Below, piece by piece: positions 1-10,514 of a stretch of 64,000 nucleotides of DNA. The notes below the pieces were generated by a model. It was not told the origin of the DNA. It searched no databases and was given only the letters and a program-made list of their open reading frames with translations. Position 1 is the first letter of the stretch, and each line of letters opens with the position of its first letter. The stretch spans positions 37,855,012 to 37,919,011 of the forward strand of contig NC_056037.1 of the NCBI RefSeq assembly GCF_004379255.2, given 5' to 3'. Origin of the DNA: Salvia splendens. Lineage: Eukaryota > Streptophyta > Magnoliopsida > Lamiales > Lamiaceae. A program made the translations under genes and the position numbers.

Positions 1-182
1 ATACTGCTGCAGAAAAACCAGACAATGTTTTTCAGCAGGCGTATGGTAGCTTGAAGAGACCACATACTGAATCACATGCATCTGCTAATTCGGATAAATT
101 CTTTAAAAAGGTAAAACTTGATGCTGGTGATAGTAATGGATACAGAGCAAACAACTATGGCCCAGGGAGATATTGGGGCTGA
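1..182 (+). CDS. C-terminal end of a DnaJ-family protein (partial)
   Basis: The frame is open from base 3 to a TGA at 180-182, giving the last 59 residues of a protein whose 5' part lies outside the window. The stretch QQAYGSLKRPHTES resembles the helix that follows the zinc ribbon in plant J-domain/DUF3444-type proteins, where a VVQQAYEKVKRE-like helix is usual. It is followed by a basic KKVKLD patch, possibly nuclear localisation, and a Gly/Tyr-rich tail ending RYWG. No DUF3444 domain follows. A complete DnaJ gene lies downstream in the same orientation, so the two may be a tandem pair. Family assignment rests on one short helix and the neighbour, so it is moderate. The stop codon and frame are clear. 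Confidence 0.55.
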   Translation, partial: TAAEKPDNVFQQAYGSLKRPHTESHASANSDKFFKKVKLDAGDSNGYRANNYGPGRYWG

Positions 183-2550
183 AACTGCTCATGGAAAGTT
201 TTTCCGCCACTAGCTGTCTAATACGAATACAGAATGGAAAGTATACAAACGAGGGCCTCGGGCTGTGTTCTGAAGAAATCAACAGCAAGATATAGATGGG
301 CATGATAAGGATTAAGGGAATTAATATCTAGAAGATTTTGTTTGAGTATATATCTCTTTTATTTGATTTTTTGAGTATCTCTTTTAGATTTAGGATAGGA
401 TATCTCTTTCCTTATCTCTTTCAGTTAGGAAAAAAGATCTCTGTTCACATCTATAAAAGATGAACCTCTTGTTGGGAGAGGGCATCTGGCAGAAGATCAC
501 AGGTATTGATCGGTAAAGATACTGTGGCCTCCTACGGAGGATTTAATTGAGATTACATTAGTATTTTCTTTCAGTTATTTAGTCGAACAGTTGGTAGAAT
601 TGTTTTTTTCCATTCAATATTTTATTAAGTTCCTTTTATTATATAATTGGTGTGTGATTATCTGCCTGAGTCGATAGTTGTTGGATACTACTCATCTGCA
701 TCGCTTTCCTTATGGTTGCTGTCCGTCCTTTACTCTAACACTGTTTGCCAAGCAGTACAATTTGAACCCGAAAGTTGTTGGTGCTCAATACTCAAAAAGG
801 AGATTCTGAAGAAGTTAAGCGACTCCAATATATAGATCAACCGAGGCAAATACTTTACGGGGATAAGTATAGGCCGAACAACAATGTGCAAATGACATGA
901 TGGTAATAGAAATTAGTTATGTTATTAGTAGTGGGATGTCCTGACCTGTGTATCCTTGCTGTTCATCTGTTTTCTTTAACAAAAACCCCCTTTTGTTTGT
1001 TTATTAATGAATGCGTTTTGCTATTATACAACATTCTTTCTTTAGTCATTTACCTGACTATACTGTTGTTCCGGGGGCACAAGCTCCGCACAATCTGTGT
1101 TTTATCAATGAAAGTAATGCAAAAAAATAAAAATAAAATTGTTTTATACTGATGGATTGTATTTTAATCTAAGCACAGCCCGTAGTTTCGGGTTGTCATT
1201 CCTTCCCTTCAGTTATATGCCTACTGTTTTCAGCTGTAAGTACTTTTAATAAAGTTTTAACATATCCTAAGAAGGAAATTACCACTGATTTGATTATGCT
1301 ACTGGGCATCCCCAATGCACAGTGCATCAGATTCCAAGTTTTGGAAGTATGGTTCCTGTCAAATATCTTCAGGTAATTATTATCCTCCGCAGCAATGATT
1401 TGGCTTTAAGAATTGCTATTTTATATCATTTGCCAAATTTAAAAACAGTAAATTACCCCTGACTTTTTTAAGGAGACTAATTATAATAGTTGTGTTAGTA
1501 ATTACACTCATTTAATGTTGTTTGCACCTCTAATTAATGTAACTTTTAATATTCTTATATGAAAGTAATTAGTGGAGAACTTTTGTAATTATTATAATAC
1601 TATTAATTAGAATGATATTAATTGTATGGCCTCTTTTGGTATGTACAATGAGGTAGAGCATCTCAAGTAATTATTACTCTGTAATATCTAAGTCTGTAAA
1701 ATTTTACTCTCATTATCTCATCCACCTGTTAAGAACTTAATCTGATGACTCATTAGTGCGCCCTGATTCGTGGGGGGCGCGCTCCGGATTATTACCTAAT
1801 TGCCTTGGTGTGCTCCTAACAACACGGGCTTTGCCTACAATGGACTATGGGATGTTCTACGTGATGAGTTAAACCTTTTTGTGGATCATTATCACTTTTT
1901 TTGTGTGTATCAACTGTTGCAATCTTTAGCTTTTCTGAGACCCTTTTATTTTCCTCTATGATTTTGGGACTAGAACTTGTCAACTATAGTGATGTTGCTA
2001 ATGGGGCTATTTATAATCTATTTTCAGATGCGTTTTGGACAACAAAATCGTAAGAGCTGGTCACAAACTGACAGAGTGCTTTTGCTTGTGGAAATGCTGA
2101 CAAAATCACCTGCATTGTTGATCAGCCGTTGAATCCAAACCCCTAAGAAACCTGGAAAAAGCAGCAAAGCAGAAGACCCAAAGACAAGTTAAAGATACAA
2201 AACAAAGTTAAGTTGGTCAATTTTTGGTAGTCAGATTCTAATAAATTTATAGTTCCAGGCCAATGGAATTAGTTATTTTAATCCAAAGAAAATGAATCTT
2301 TCAGAATTAGTGGAAAGATTGTAAACTCACTTTTCTTTCTTTATAGTTATGTAAAATGCAATTTCTGTTACATAGATTAATCATTTTATTTTGAAAAATT
2401 ACAAAATGACAAAAATAACCAATTACATGTCATCTTGCATTTAAATGCAATTTTCCAAAAATAAAATGAGAGTTAAAAAAGTAACTCTGGTTAAGCTAAA
2501 TTGTGTAATAACCATGGTTAATTTATAACTCTAGTGAGATATTTTTGTAG
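183..2550. other. 3' UTR and intergenic spacer between the DnaJ genes
   Basis: No convincing gene is present. The first several hundred bases are probably the 3' UTR of the partial gene. Small ORFs at 647-835 and 919-1152 have no recognisable family and non-coding composition. Bases 2073-2240 hold a short sequence repeated downstream of the next DnaJ gene (see the repeat entry). Confidence 0.6.
2073..2240 (+). repeat. Flanking direct repeat, copy 1 (partner at 6408-6545)
   Basis: The block beginning GAGTGCTTTTGCTTGTGGAA and running through ACCTGCATTGTTGATCA recurs at 6412 in the same orientation. A looser match continues as GTTGGTCAATTTTTGG against GTTGATCAATTCTTGA. The two copies bracket the complete DnaJ gene, so they look like remnants of a segmental duplication of the locus. 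Confidence 0.7.
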
Positions 2551-2558
2551 TATAAAAA
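2551..2558 (+). promoter_or_regulatory. Probable TATA box of the DnaJ gene
   Basis: TATAAAAA lies about 190 bases upstream of a plausible 5' UTR splice donor (ACTG|GTAATAC near 2743). Transcription would start near 2580-2590. The inference rests on motif and spacing only. Confidence 0.45.
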
Positions 2559-3341
2559 TCCTGTGAAAACCCTTCAATAGTCACAACCTTTTATTCCATT
2601 TACAGATAAATTTACATTTCAGTATTCTCTGAGAGAGTTTTTGACTTCTCCCCCCTTTCAATTTGGTGCTCTTCAAGGAAAGTTCAGAAAGCAGGAGCTT
2701 TCAACTCCAGCTGATTGAAGTTCTTATCTTTACTGGTAATACTTCTTCGTTATTCTCATGTTTAAGCTTTGATTTTTATGTTGAACTTTTCATCTCTGGT
2801 GTTAAATTGTACTAATATGTTAAATTGAGCAATAGTTGATGTGTGTGTTCAATCATACAGATCCACTGCTTGTGGTTTTTTGTGCTATCATTTTGTTTTT
2901 TGTTTTTGCTTTCTAGGGTTTTGAGCTGTTCTGCTTGCTGCTTTGACGATTTCTGTTTTTCTAGGTCTGTGCTGTGATTAGGGATTTTTTGCTGTAGAAT
3001 TTACTAGGTTTGGAGTAATGTGCTTTATTGACTTGTGTGGTACAGTGTTTTAATGTTCTTTGTGTGTGCCTCTTACGATGGATTGATGTTATAGTAATTC
3101 AAATCGAATTTGTGGGCTTGGAAAATGAAAAATTCAGTTTCAACTGGAGTGGTTCACATTCTTGTGTTCATGCAATGGTAGATGCATAAGAAACAGTTCA
3201 TATGAAATGAATTAGTCAAGGCTGAGAATTGAACTGTTTGAATTAGTCACTATAAGTTAGATTAGTGGCACATGATCTGAGTCGATGAAATATTTAGTCA
3301 CGTATAGAATCAGTGTATTTGTGCAAGATAAACATTGATAT

Positions 3342-4143
3342 AGATGCATTAGTTCCACGTAAAATTTGAACTGTTGAATTAGCTGTTATAATATAGATTA
3401 TTCGCGCACAAATTAGGCAGTCGCGCGCATTAACTGATATTGACACGTGTTTAAAACGGTTTGCTGTTTTTGCAGCTGAGTATTTGTTTGTAACTAGTCA
3501 ACTTTTGACACGTCTTTGAAAGGAGCTCGTGGTGAACTGGCATATAAATGTCAGGTGTAATTAATTGAATTAATGTATTCTAAAAGTAAAAGTAAAATGC
3601 TCATCAGTTCACACATCGAACTAATTTCTTTTCAGGGTGCCCTAAAACAGTATCAATTTTGAAATGACAAAACTTCCCCAACTTTCAATCTCTTTTTGGG
3701 TAATGCCTAATCATTGTGTCATTATCAGTATTTTATTGTCACAGAAATATGAAAAGAACTAGTTCTGTATTGACTATAAATGGATTAGTTGTTCGTAAAA
3801 TTTAAACTGATGAATTAGCTGTTATAACATAGATTATTCGCACGCAAAATAGCTATTATCAACTTGTGTTTAAAATGGTTTGCTTTTTGGCCACTTTGCT
3901 GTTTAAATTGGTTTGCGGAGTATTTGTTTGAAACTTTCCAACTTTGATATGTGTTTGAAAGGAACTCTTGATGCGCTGGCATTTATATCCCATGTGTAAT
4001 GAATTATATTTATGTAATCTAAACGTAAATGAAAATGCTCGTCAGTTCATTCATCGAACTATTCCTTTTCTTGGTGCCCTAAAATAGTATCCAATTTTGA
4101 AATGACAAAACTTCCCCCAACTTTTAGGCTCTGTTTGGTATCG
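3342..4143 (+). repeat. Tandem duplication, about 438-bp period, in the DnaJ 5' UTR intron
   Basis: Copy A (about 3342-3705) and copy B (about 3780-4143) align along their length. Shared blocks include GAATTAGCTGTTATAA, TAGATTATTCGC, GAGTATTTGTTTG and AATGACAAAACTTCCCC, each offset by about 438 bases. The copies have diverged by substitutions and small indels, so the event is not recent. Copy B runs into a MITE-like sequence at its right end. Confidence 0.85.
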
Positions 4144-4450
4144 TGGAATTGGAACTGGAGGCTTCAATTCCATATCCAATGTTTGGTACCACAAAATATT
4201 TGAATTTGGAATTTAAATACAATTCCAATTCCTCCCAGTTCCACAATTTGTAAGTCCATATCAAAAGCAGAAAACTGGAATCCTATATAGTTATATATTT
4301 TGGGCACTTTCACACATTTCACACACACACTGCACACAAATTGCACACTCACTTCATATCAATTCCTTCCAATTCAATTCCGTATAACATTTTTACCGAA
4401 CAAAACATTTGGAATTGAATTATAATTCAGTTCCTTCAAATCCAAATGTT
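4127..4450. mobile_element. MITE-like element with CTCTGTTTGGTA end
   Basis: The left end GGCTCTGTTTGGTATCG and the right part with ACCGAACAAAACATTTGG form imperfect inverted termini. Inside are many AATTCCAATT-like words and a CACACA/GCACAC run. The same architecture recurs near 6230-6410 and 60270-60800. This fits a non-autonomous DNA transposon family, but exact ends and target duplications were not resolved. Confidence 0.45.
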
Positions 4451-4768
4451 ACTTGATTTGCTTGGGATATCGCAGTTTGTTGCTACTTTATATTTTTTCG
4501 TACCCTTTCTTGAAATCAAACTGATCTAACTAAAAATGGAAATTTGGAGAACTTTGGGATTCACCTATCAGTTGCACTGAAGTATTAAGGATCTAATTTG
4601 CGCTTGTATGGCACTTTGTTTTGACTGAGTTGTTTAACATTTGATTCTACAATTAATATTACTCATGTTTCAACTTAACTTAATTTCTCCTCTCTTTCCA
4701 TGTTTGGTTGCTTCAGCTGCTGTCAGGTTATGCTGAGTGCTCTTTCTGACCCTGTTAATAGCATAATT

Positions 4769-6064
4769 ATGGAGTGCAATAAAGATGAAGCAACCCGGGC
4801 AAAGTTAATTGCTGAGAGCATGATAGAGCAGATGGATTATCTCGGTGCAAAGAAGTTAGCGCTGAAAGCTCAAGCTTTATATCCAGAGCTTTATGGTATT
4901 ACACAGCTGCTGACAACCTTGGATGTGTATCTATCTGGGGAGAAGATAGATGGGGAAGTAGATTGGTATCGAGTGCTATGTGTGAACCCTTCAGATGATC
5001 ACGATACCATAAAAAAGCAGTTCAGAAAGCTTGCACTAAAGCTGCACCCAGATAAAAATTCTTCTGTTGGGGCAGATGGCGCATTTAGACTCATTTCAGA
5101 AGCCTGGAATTTGCTATCCAATGAAGAAAAGAGGGTGGCATATAACCAAAGGAGGGGACATGGGGGTGTCCAAAAGACTGTCCTAACAAAAACTGGTGGT
5201 CCATCAGCACCGTGCGGGGCATGGAATCATGCACATACTCGCCCAAGTCAACAGAATGTTCCATCAGCTTCAACCCAGAAAAGTAAAAAGAAAGTTCCAG
5301 GACACACTGGTGGTCCATCAGCTGCAGCACATACTGCTGGTCCTTCTAGTTCAACTTCTACCTGGAAGTCGCGGAGTAAAATTACAAAGAAGGCCAGGAC
5401 CCAAAGATCCGATACATTTTGGACTGTCTGCCGTGGATGCAATGTCCATTTTGAGTATCTTAAGATGTATGGCAAGCTTACTCTTCTTTGTCGCAATTGT
5501 GATAAGCCGTTTACTGCTTTGGAGATAGCAACACCGGTATTTTCTAAATCAGCCAAACCGATTCCTTGGGTTCGACTGGAGCCATTAAACACAAGTTTTC
5601 CTGTTCAAAATGCTTGTGATCCTAATGGAAATGCTGCAGCTTCTCCAGGAGCAGGCCAAACTGGTCCTAGTTCTTTCGTGTATACGAACTATCAGCATGG
5701 ACCTTTTCCTGAAACGGCTTATAATGGTCAAAATGCTTTTGATCCCAACAGAAATGCTGCAGCTGCTCAAAACCCAGGAGCAGGTCAGTCCGGTCCCAGT
5801 TCTTTCGCGTATTCAAACTATCAGCACGGACCCCTTCCTGAAATGGCTTATACCGGTCAAAATGCTTTTGATCCTTGTGGAAATGTTGCAGCTACGCAAA
5901 ACCCAGGAGCAGGCCAAACCGGTCCTAGTTCCTTCGGGTATACAAACTATCAGCAAGGATTTCAGGCTTTTACCGGTCCCAGCTCCACTTCTTTCGTGTA
6001 TACAAACTATCAGCCGGGACCAGAGGCGGATCCACGTTGGGGCATGGGGGGTCCTTGGGGCTAG
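4769..6064 (+). CDS. DnaJ (Hsp40) domain protein with zinc ribbon and C-terminal tandem repeats
   Basis: An uninterrupted 431-residue frame. I start at 4769 (MECNKDEATRAK), the usual start of plant J-domain/DUF3444-type proteins. The ORF extends 23 codons upstream to 4700, but an intron acceptor (CTTCAG at 4711-4716) makes that part intron and 5' UTR. The J domain is about residues 64-128, with the HPD Hsp70-stimulating motif at 93-95. A Ser/Thr/Lys-rich linker follows, then a CxxC...CxxC ribbon with Cys221, 224, 241 and 244. From about 280 there are three imperfect units of about 40 residues (QNAFDPNGNAA, then GAGQTGPSSF, then YTNYQHG), and the protein ends MGGPWG. The usual DUF3444 domain is absent, so this is a short family member. 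It is expected to be an Hsp70 co-chaperone, probably nuclear or cytosolic. The C-terminal repeats have no function I recognise. Confidence 0.9.
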   Translation: MECNKDEATRAKLIAESMIEQMDYLGAKKLALKAQALYPELYGITQLLTTLDVYLSGEKIDGEVDWYRVLCVNPSDDHDTIKKQFRKLALKLHPDKNSSVGADGAFRLISEAWNLLSNEEKRVAYNQRRGHGGVQKTVLTKTGGPSAPCGAWNHAHTRPSQQNVPSASTQKSKKKVPGHTGGPSAAAHTAGPSSSTSTWKSRSKITKKARTQRSDTFWTVCRGCNVHFEYLKMYGKLTLLCRNCDKPFTALEIATPVFSKSAKPIPWVRLEPLNTSFPVQNACDPNGNAAASPGAGQTGPSSFVYTNYQHGPFPETAYNGQNAFDPNRNAAAAQNPGAGQSGPSSFAYSNYQHGPLPEMAYTGQNAFDPCGNVAATQNPGAGQTGPSSFGYTNYQQGFQAFTGPSSTSFVYTNYQPGPEADPRWGMGGPWG

Positions 6065-6229
6065 TAACCTGGACGTCGAAGGCTCGAAACCTTCGCCGAA
6101 CATTTGTTGTTTTCCTTGGATATTGTTGTTTTTTTTGGATTTTCTCATAGCTAGACAGCTACATTAATTCATTTATTCGATCTTTATAGTTAATTCATTA
6201 GCTGGTAGATTCATTTATGTTGAAGGATT

Positions 6230-6410
6230 CTTTTAATTTGTAGATAATTGTAATTCCAAATAGTTATAAAATTGGGTATCTCTTCACACACTGCACGCAC
6301 ACTGCACATGCACACACACTGCACATACACACACACACACTGCATATTAATTACTATATCACTTTTACCAAACAAATGATTCAATTCCAAATCCTCAATT
6401 CCGTAGAGAG
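6230..6410. mobile_element. MITE-like fragment with CA-rich core
   Basis: Contains TTTGTAGATAATTGTAATTCC, a long run of CACACTGCACA-type repeats, and ACCAAACAAATGATTCAATTCC. It resembles the inner part of the 4127-4450 element. It sits just before the second copy of the flanking repeat. Confidence 0.4.
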
Positions 6411-6545
6411 TGCTTTTGCTTGTGGAAATGCTGTCAAAATTACCTGCATTGTTGATCAACCGTTAGTAAAGCAGACAATCAAACTACTTAAAGATCAAGC
6501 AAGGTTAGGTTGATCAATTCTTGATACTCAGATTTTGCATTATTT
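6408..6545 (+). repeat. Flanking direct repeat, copy 2 (partner at 2073-2240)
   Basis: Shares GAGTGCTTTTGCTTGTGGAA and a following ACCTGCATTGTTGATCA block with copy 1, and lies 3' of the DnaJ coding region. No open frame supports a coding role. Confidence 0.7.
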
Positions 6546-7322
6546 TCAAATGTGGGTATGCTGAGTCTGAGGTTTGGTGATTCGTTCATTCATTTATTGG
6601 TGTCCAATTTTTGTTCTTTTCTATTTTTATGTGGTGGATATATATAAGTTGAAGCTCTTGAGGGAAAATGGAAAACTGGCTTGATTTTGGAAGCTACTTA
6701 TTATCTATTTGTGAAATGTTGTTGGTATTGACTTGTTCTTCTTCACTAGTCTGAATTGCTTTTTTTTTAATCGAGACGTGTCTAATTTTCATTTTATTTC
6801 ACTTTTTTTGCCCATGTAAACATAAAAGACACTAAGGAAAAAAAAACTCCTATAATTAAAAAAGAAGTCAAGGATTGGAAATAGCTAAGTTCAAGGTTAT
6901 TTATACAAAAAAGTGTTCAAAAGAACAATTTTTTATGTGAACTGTGTTTCTCAATAAGAATACCATCATACTACTACAATATTATAGTTTTATCAAGGAA
7001 TATTTTAATGTCCTTTTAAATTTGACTCAGTGAATAGCATGGGAATGGTAAGAGAAAAAATAATACATATCTCAGCAAACAGACATCCCATAAATCTGTA
7101 TTTCATAGTTTAAATTATATCCAAAATTTCCCAATTTCAGGGTACAGTTTCCCAATGTAATTTGGCCTACCTTTCAATTTTGTATAGGTAATCCAACTTC
7201 AACTAGAACAAAAAATTTCTGGGATGAGATTAAAATGGCTAAATTAAGTATGTTGAATGCTAATGAGCTAATTATACCCTTCCTCCCTCTGTACACAACT
7301 CTCCCGTTAGGAGACCCAAGCT
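6546..7322. other. Intergenic, no gene seen
   Basis: AT-rich sequence between the DnaJ gene and the last exon of the FTSH11 remnant. No coding frame, RNA gene or clear transposon end was recognised. Confidence 0.6.
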
Positions 7323-7578
7323 TTAAGCCAATACAAGCTCCTCTTCCGCCTGCTGCTGCTCCAGCTCAACGAATAACTCAGATCCACTGTAAGGTACGAG
7401 TATACGCTTTATCTCTTCCGCGTTAAGAGTCTCGTACTCCAAAAGTGCATTTGCAAGAGCATGTAATGCCTTCTCATGCTGCAACAAGTTTTTCACAAGA
7501 TTCAACATTGCATAAACAAATGTAAAATTAAGTCATGGCCACTCAGCATAGTAATGGAATATGCATAAATCCTACTGT

Positions 7579-7741
7579 ACTCCCTCCTCCGTCTTATTCA
7601 AAATGACACATTTTTCTCTTGGGGATGTAAGTTTCCTAAACATCACTCTCTCTACTCTTTCCATTTAACTCATAAAAAACATTGCAAAAAAATTTGTTCC
7701 GAATATGAAATGTTTCACTTAGAATGAGATGGAAATAGTAT
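7579..7741. mobile_element. Stowaway-like MITE (degraded)
   Basis: Begins TACTCCCTCCTCCGTCTTAT and ends with CACTTAGAATGAGATGGAAATAGTA, a weak inverted match typical of Stowaway MITEs. It lies in an intron of the FTSH11 remnant. Confidence 0.45.
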
Positions 7742-7806
7742 ACTTTTACAATTTTGTGGCTGCTATTATATTTTAAGCATGAATACACATGATGATATAT
7801 ATTATA

Positions 7807-7992
7807 CTCCCTCTGTCCCACTCTAAGTGGAGCTATTCTAATTTGGCATGGGTTTTTATACAGTTTTGTTTTGTGAGTTGAGTGTAGAGAGAATAAAGTA
7901 GAGATGATGATGTGTCTATATTAGAAAGTGTGTCAATTAGAGTGGGGACATCAGAAGAAAAAAAATATGTCACTTAGAGTGGGACGGGGGAG
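7807..7992. mobile_element. Stowaway-type MITE
   Basis: Terminal inverted repeats CTCCCTCTGTCCCACTCTAA and, on the other strand, CTCCCCCGTCCCACTCTAA bound a 186-bp sequence. The left flank ends in TA, as expected for Stowaway insertion; the right flank reads TT, so the TSD is degraded. It lies in an intron of the FTSH11 remnant. Confidence 0.8.
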
Positions 7993-8029
7993 TTTGTAAA
8001 AACTAAAAAGAGTGACACTTGAAAAATAC

Positions 8030-8240
8030 CATCTTTGTCCAAAGTTATTCAATTTGTATTGGTTTTCGGTATGTACCAAGTTATATGAGTCAATAATTTC
8101 TCTCAACCAAGTTAAATGAGTCGTTAATCTCGCTTACTTTATTCTCTTTTTACTTATCTACTTTATTCCCTCTCGTACTTTATTCTCTCTACACTTAACT
8201 CACTTAACACCGCTTTCGTGAGTCTCATGTCGAAAAAAAA
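8030..8240. mobile_element. Stowaway-like sequence, ends unclear
   Basis: The repeated words TACTTTATTCTCTCT, AAGTTAAATGAGTC and TAACTCACTTAACA are characteristic of the interior of Stowaway MITEs. It is the third such sequence within about 700 bp. Confidence 0.35.
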
Positions 8241-9039
8241 AACACGTCCTGCAATGTAAGCTAACCTTTTTCAGCAGAGCTTTTACACGATTATAAGCCT
8301 CCCGCAATAATTTGACAACCTGAGAAACCGAAGGAAAATTTAATATGGAAATACTGTACTATATAGCTTACTAAATGTAATTGCAAGAGATAACATAACA
8401 GAAGCATACTTCTGCGTCAATACGAGATTGCATTTCTGAACTAGGTCTTTCTTTAATATGAACTGGTCCGATTTCATCACTCATCCCACAACTTGATACC
8501 TAGGAAAAAAGAAAAGAAAAAGGACGGTTTTACTCTTGTCAGAATCGTGTATCACATAATAATAAATTGTAAGAAAATCAGAAATTCCTTTGCAACTGAA
8601 CATGAGAAATATTGCATCCAACTGTGTACATTTCACAGGCTAGGTAATGTGTTACGGGAAATACAATATACTGAGCAAGCTTGGTCGCTGTGTTGAGATC
8701 ACTACTCGCTCCAGTAGTCACATGATCCTTGCCAAAGATAAGCTCTTCGGCCACTCTTCCCCCCATACAAACATCAAGACGCGCCAGCAGTTGCTTCTTG
8801 CTGATTGAAGTCTCGTCGTTAGAAGGAAGCTGGGTGACCATTCCCAGAGCAGATCCCCGTGGCATAATTGTTGCTTTGTGGATTGGATGTGCACCTTCAG
8901 TGTTCAAGGCAACGATAGCATGGCCACTCTCGTGATACGCAGTAAGCTGAAATCAATAGGTAAATTAGACAACTAACATAAAAACAGCAGAGAGAGAGAT
9001 CATTTTTATAATTGTAAGCTGTATCCAAAAAATTATATA

Positions 9040-9160
9040 GCGAAATCCCTAGCATCGCCCCCGGGTTTAGACACATATCGTATGGAACTAAGTAAACAAT
9101 TCATGTATTTATTTCGTTTATGTTAGAGATTAGTTGTGCTTATTTCCCAACAGAACCTTC
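9040..9160 (+). mobile_element. Copia-type LTR end fragment
   Basis: CCCCCGGGTTTAGACACATA followed by AACAATTCATGTATTTATTT and a TTATTTCCCAACA-like end resembles the 3' part of a plant Copia LTR. Related fragments lie at about 52050-52160 and 62880-63000, each inside another gene's intron. Confidence 0.4.
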
Positions 9161-9654
9161 ATGTTTGGTGCATAAAGAAATTTATTCAGCATATAGAGAA
9201 GAAAGATCATATATTGTGTTTACCAACGATAAGTGTACAACTAAAAACAGGATGGGCCGATGGGGAAAGTAATAAACATACGAATCTCAGTGAGAACGCA
9301 CACACTACCAAATGATCACAAAGAAAATAAAGAACACATGAAAGAGATAAGTAAAACCTTCTTCGAATCTTCTGATAGAAACATCGTCTTCCTTTCAGTT
9401 CCCATCATTATCCTGTCTTTGGCAAACTCTAACTGTGCTGCATTCAACTTCTCTGCACCTTCCACAGCAGCTTTAATGGCAGCAATATTTACCAAATTGG
9501 CAAGATCTGTTGACCAGGAAGGACTTGAATTAGGTCTCGTAACCAGGTTTTTTAAGGAAAATATGGCATGTATCCTACTAGTTTCAAGTCCGGGTGGGGG
9601 GAATTCTTTTGTTGTTCTAGGCCATATTTAACATTCCATAAGTGTACTAGACTT

Positions 9655-9775
9655 TTTTTTTGTTGCGGCTTTGGGAGATGCGTCTCCCGTTAATGAAACG
9701 CATGACGGAGATGCGTCTATGGGTAAGACGCATGACGGTCATGCGTCTTTCAATTTTTCAAAATTTTTTTAAAGA
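9655..9775. repeat. GATGCGTCT / GACGCATGACGG repeat block at the FTSH11 scar
   Basis: About 120 bp with GATGCGTCT three times (twice preceded by GA, once by TC), GACGCATGACGG and AACGCATGACGG. These are short direct and inverted words. The block sits exactly where the FTSH11 AAA+ exons should be, between the exon 2 remnant and the linker exon. Confidence 0.7.
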
Positions 9776-10514
9776 AGCATGACACACATGCCTCTGTTCA
9801 AAACGCTGGATGACAGCCTCCGGAGTACAGAAAGAAGAATAGACGACATTGTTTAAGATTTCACAGGTGTTGGTGTATCATAAACAATTTAGGCAACCTG
9901 TGCTTATTGAGCTCCACTAAAAGAGCGCTCTGTTTAGCAGCATCCTTGGGATTGGAATCAGCCTCGGCAATCAACCTCTCCAACCGCTTCTCCTGCCTCC
10001 AAAACGGCCACCAGCTAAACCAATCCGAATACAGAAGCTTCTCGAACCCCTCTCTCAGCCTCGCGAATACCCCCACCAGAAACACCACAATCGGCACCCT
10101 TCTTTCATTCTTCACATCGCCCCCCGATTCTTGACCTGAGGGGCGAGGATGATTTGGCGGAGCCGCCGATTGATCTTCTAGGGAAATGAAATTGAGAGGA
10201 GAGGAGAAGAGGAGAGGTTTTGATTGGGGGATTGAGTGCTTGCAGATGATAAAAGCCTGAAGTGATATTGACATTGTTGGTTCTTGAACGATTCAAAGAA
10301 ATCGATTTTTTGGAGATTTGGCGTAGAAATTCAGGGATGAAGCATGCGTAACAAAGTGTGGCGTGTGCATTGTAACTTCGGAACAACGAGAGAGAGGGTC
10401 AACATATCACCATGCTAATGGGAAATTCCATACAAACCGATAGTTACTTTCAAAATCTATATTTAATACAGAAATTTAATCATAAATATTCAGATAACAG
10501 GATAGAGATAAAAT

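Larger units (their letters stand above)
7323..10274 (-). pseudogene. FTSH11: FTSH11-type ATP-dependent zinc metalloprotease, AAA+ region deleted
   Basis: Exon 1 (10274-9898) encodes a transit-peptide-like N-terminus and the segment RRVPIVVFLVGVFARLREGF, followed by WWPFWRQEKRLERLIAEADS, typical of FTSH11. A remnant of exon 2 (9824-9791) encodes PEAVIQRFEQR, then the match stops. The next recognisable exon (9506-9358) already encodes the post-AAA linker DLANLVNIAAIKAAVEGAEK. After it come 8946-8665 ([12 protein letters not shown], with the HExxH zinc site as HESGH), 8499-8410, 8319-8266 and 7478-7323 (ending EEELVLA). All of these have correct splice sites and phases. The entire AAA+ ATPase module (Walker A, Walker B, second region of homology) is missing, because only 285 bp separates the flanking exons. 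The exon 2 acceptor is also AC rather than AG. FtsH enzymes need ATPase activity, so I call it non-functional. An assembly collapse is the main alternative. Confidence 0.88.

Noticed and set aside
5610..6167. 185-codon plus-strand ORF overlapping the DnaJ tail
   Set aside because: It is a shifted reading of the tandem-repeat region; the repeat explains the long open frame.
6300..6345. Regularly spaced CACACTGCACA units as a CRISPR-like array
   Set aside because: Low-complexity microsatellite in a plant nuclear region, with no uniform spacers.
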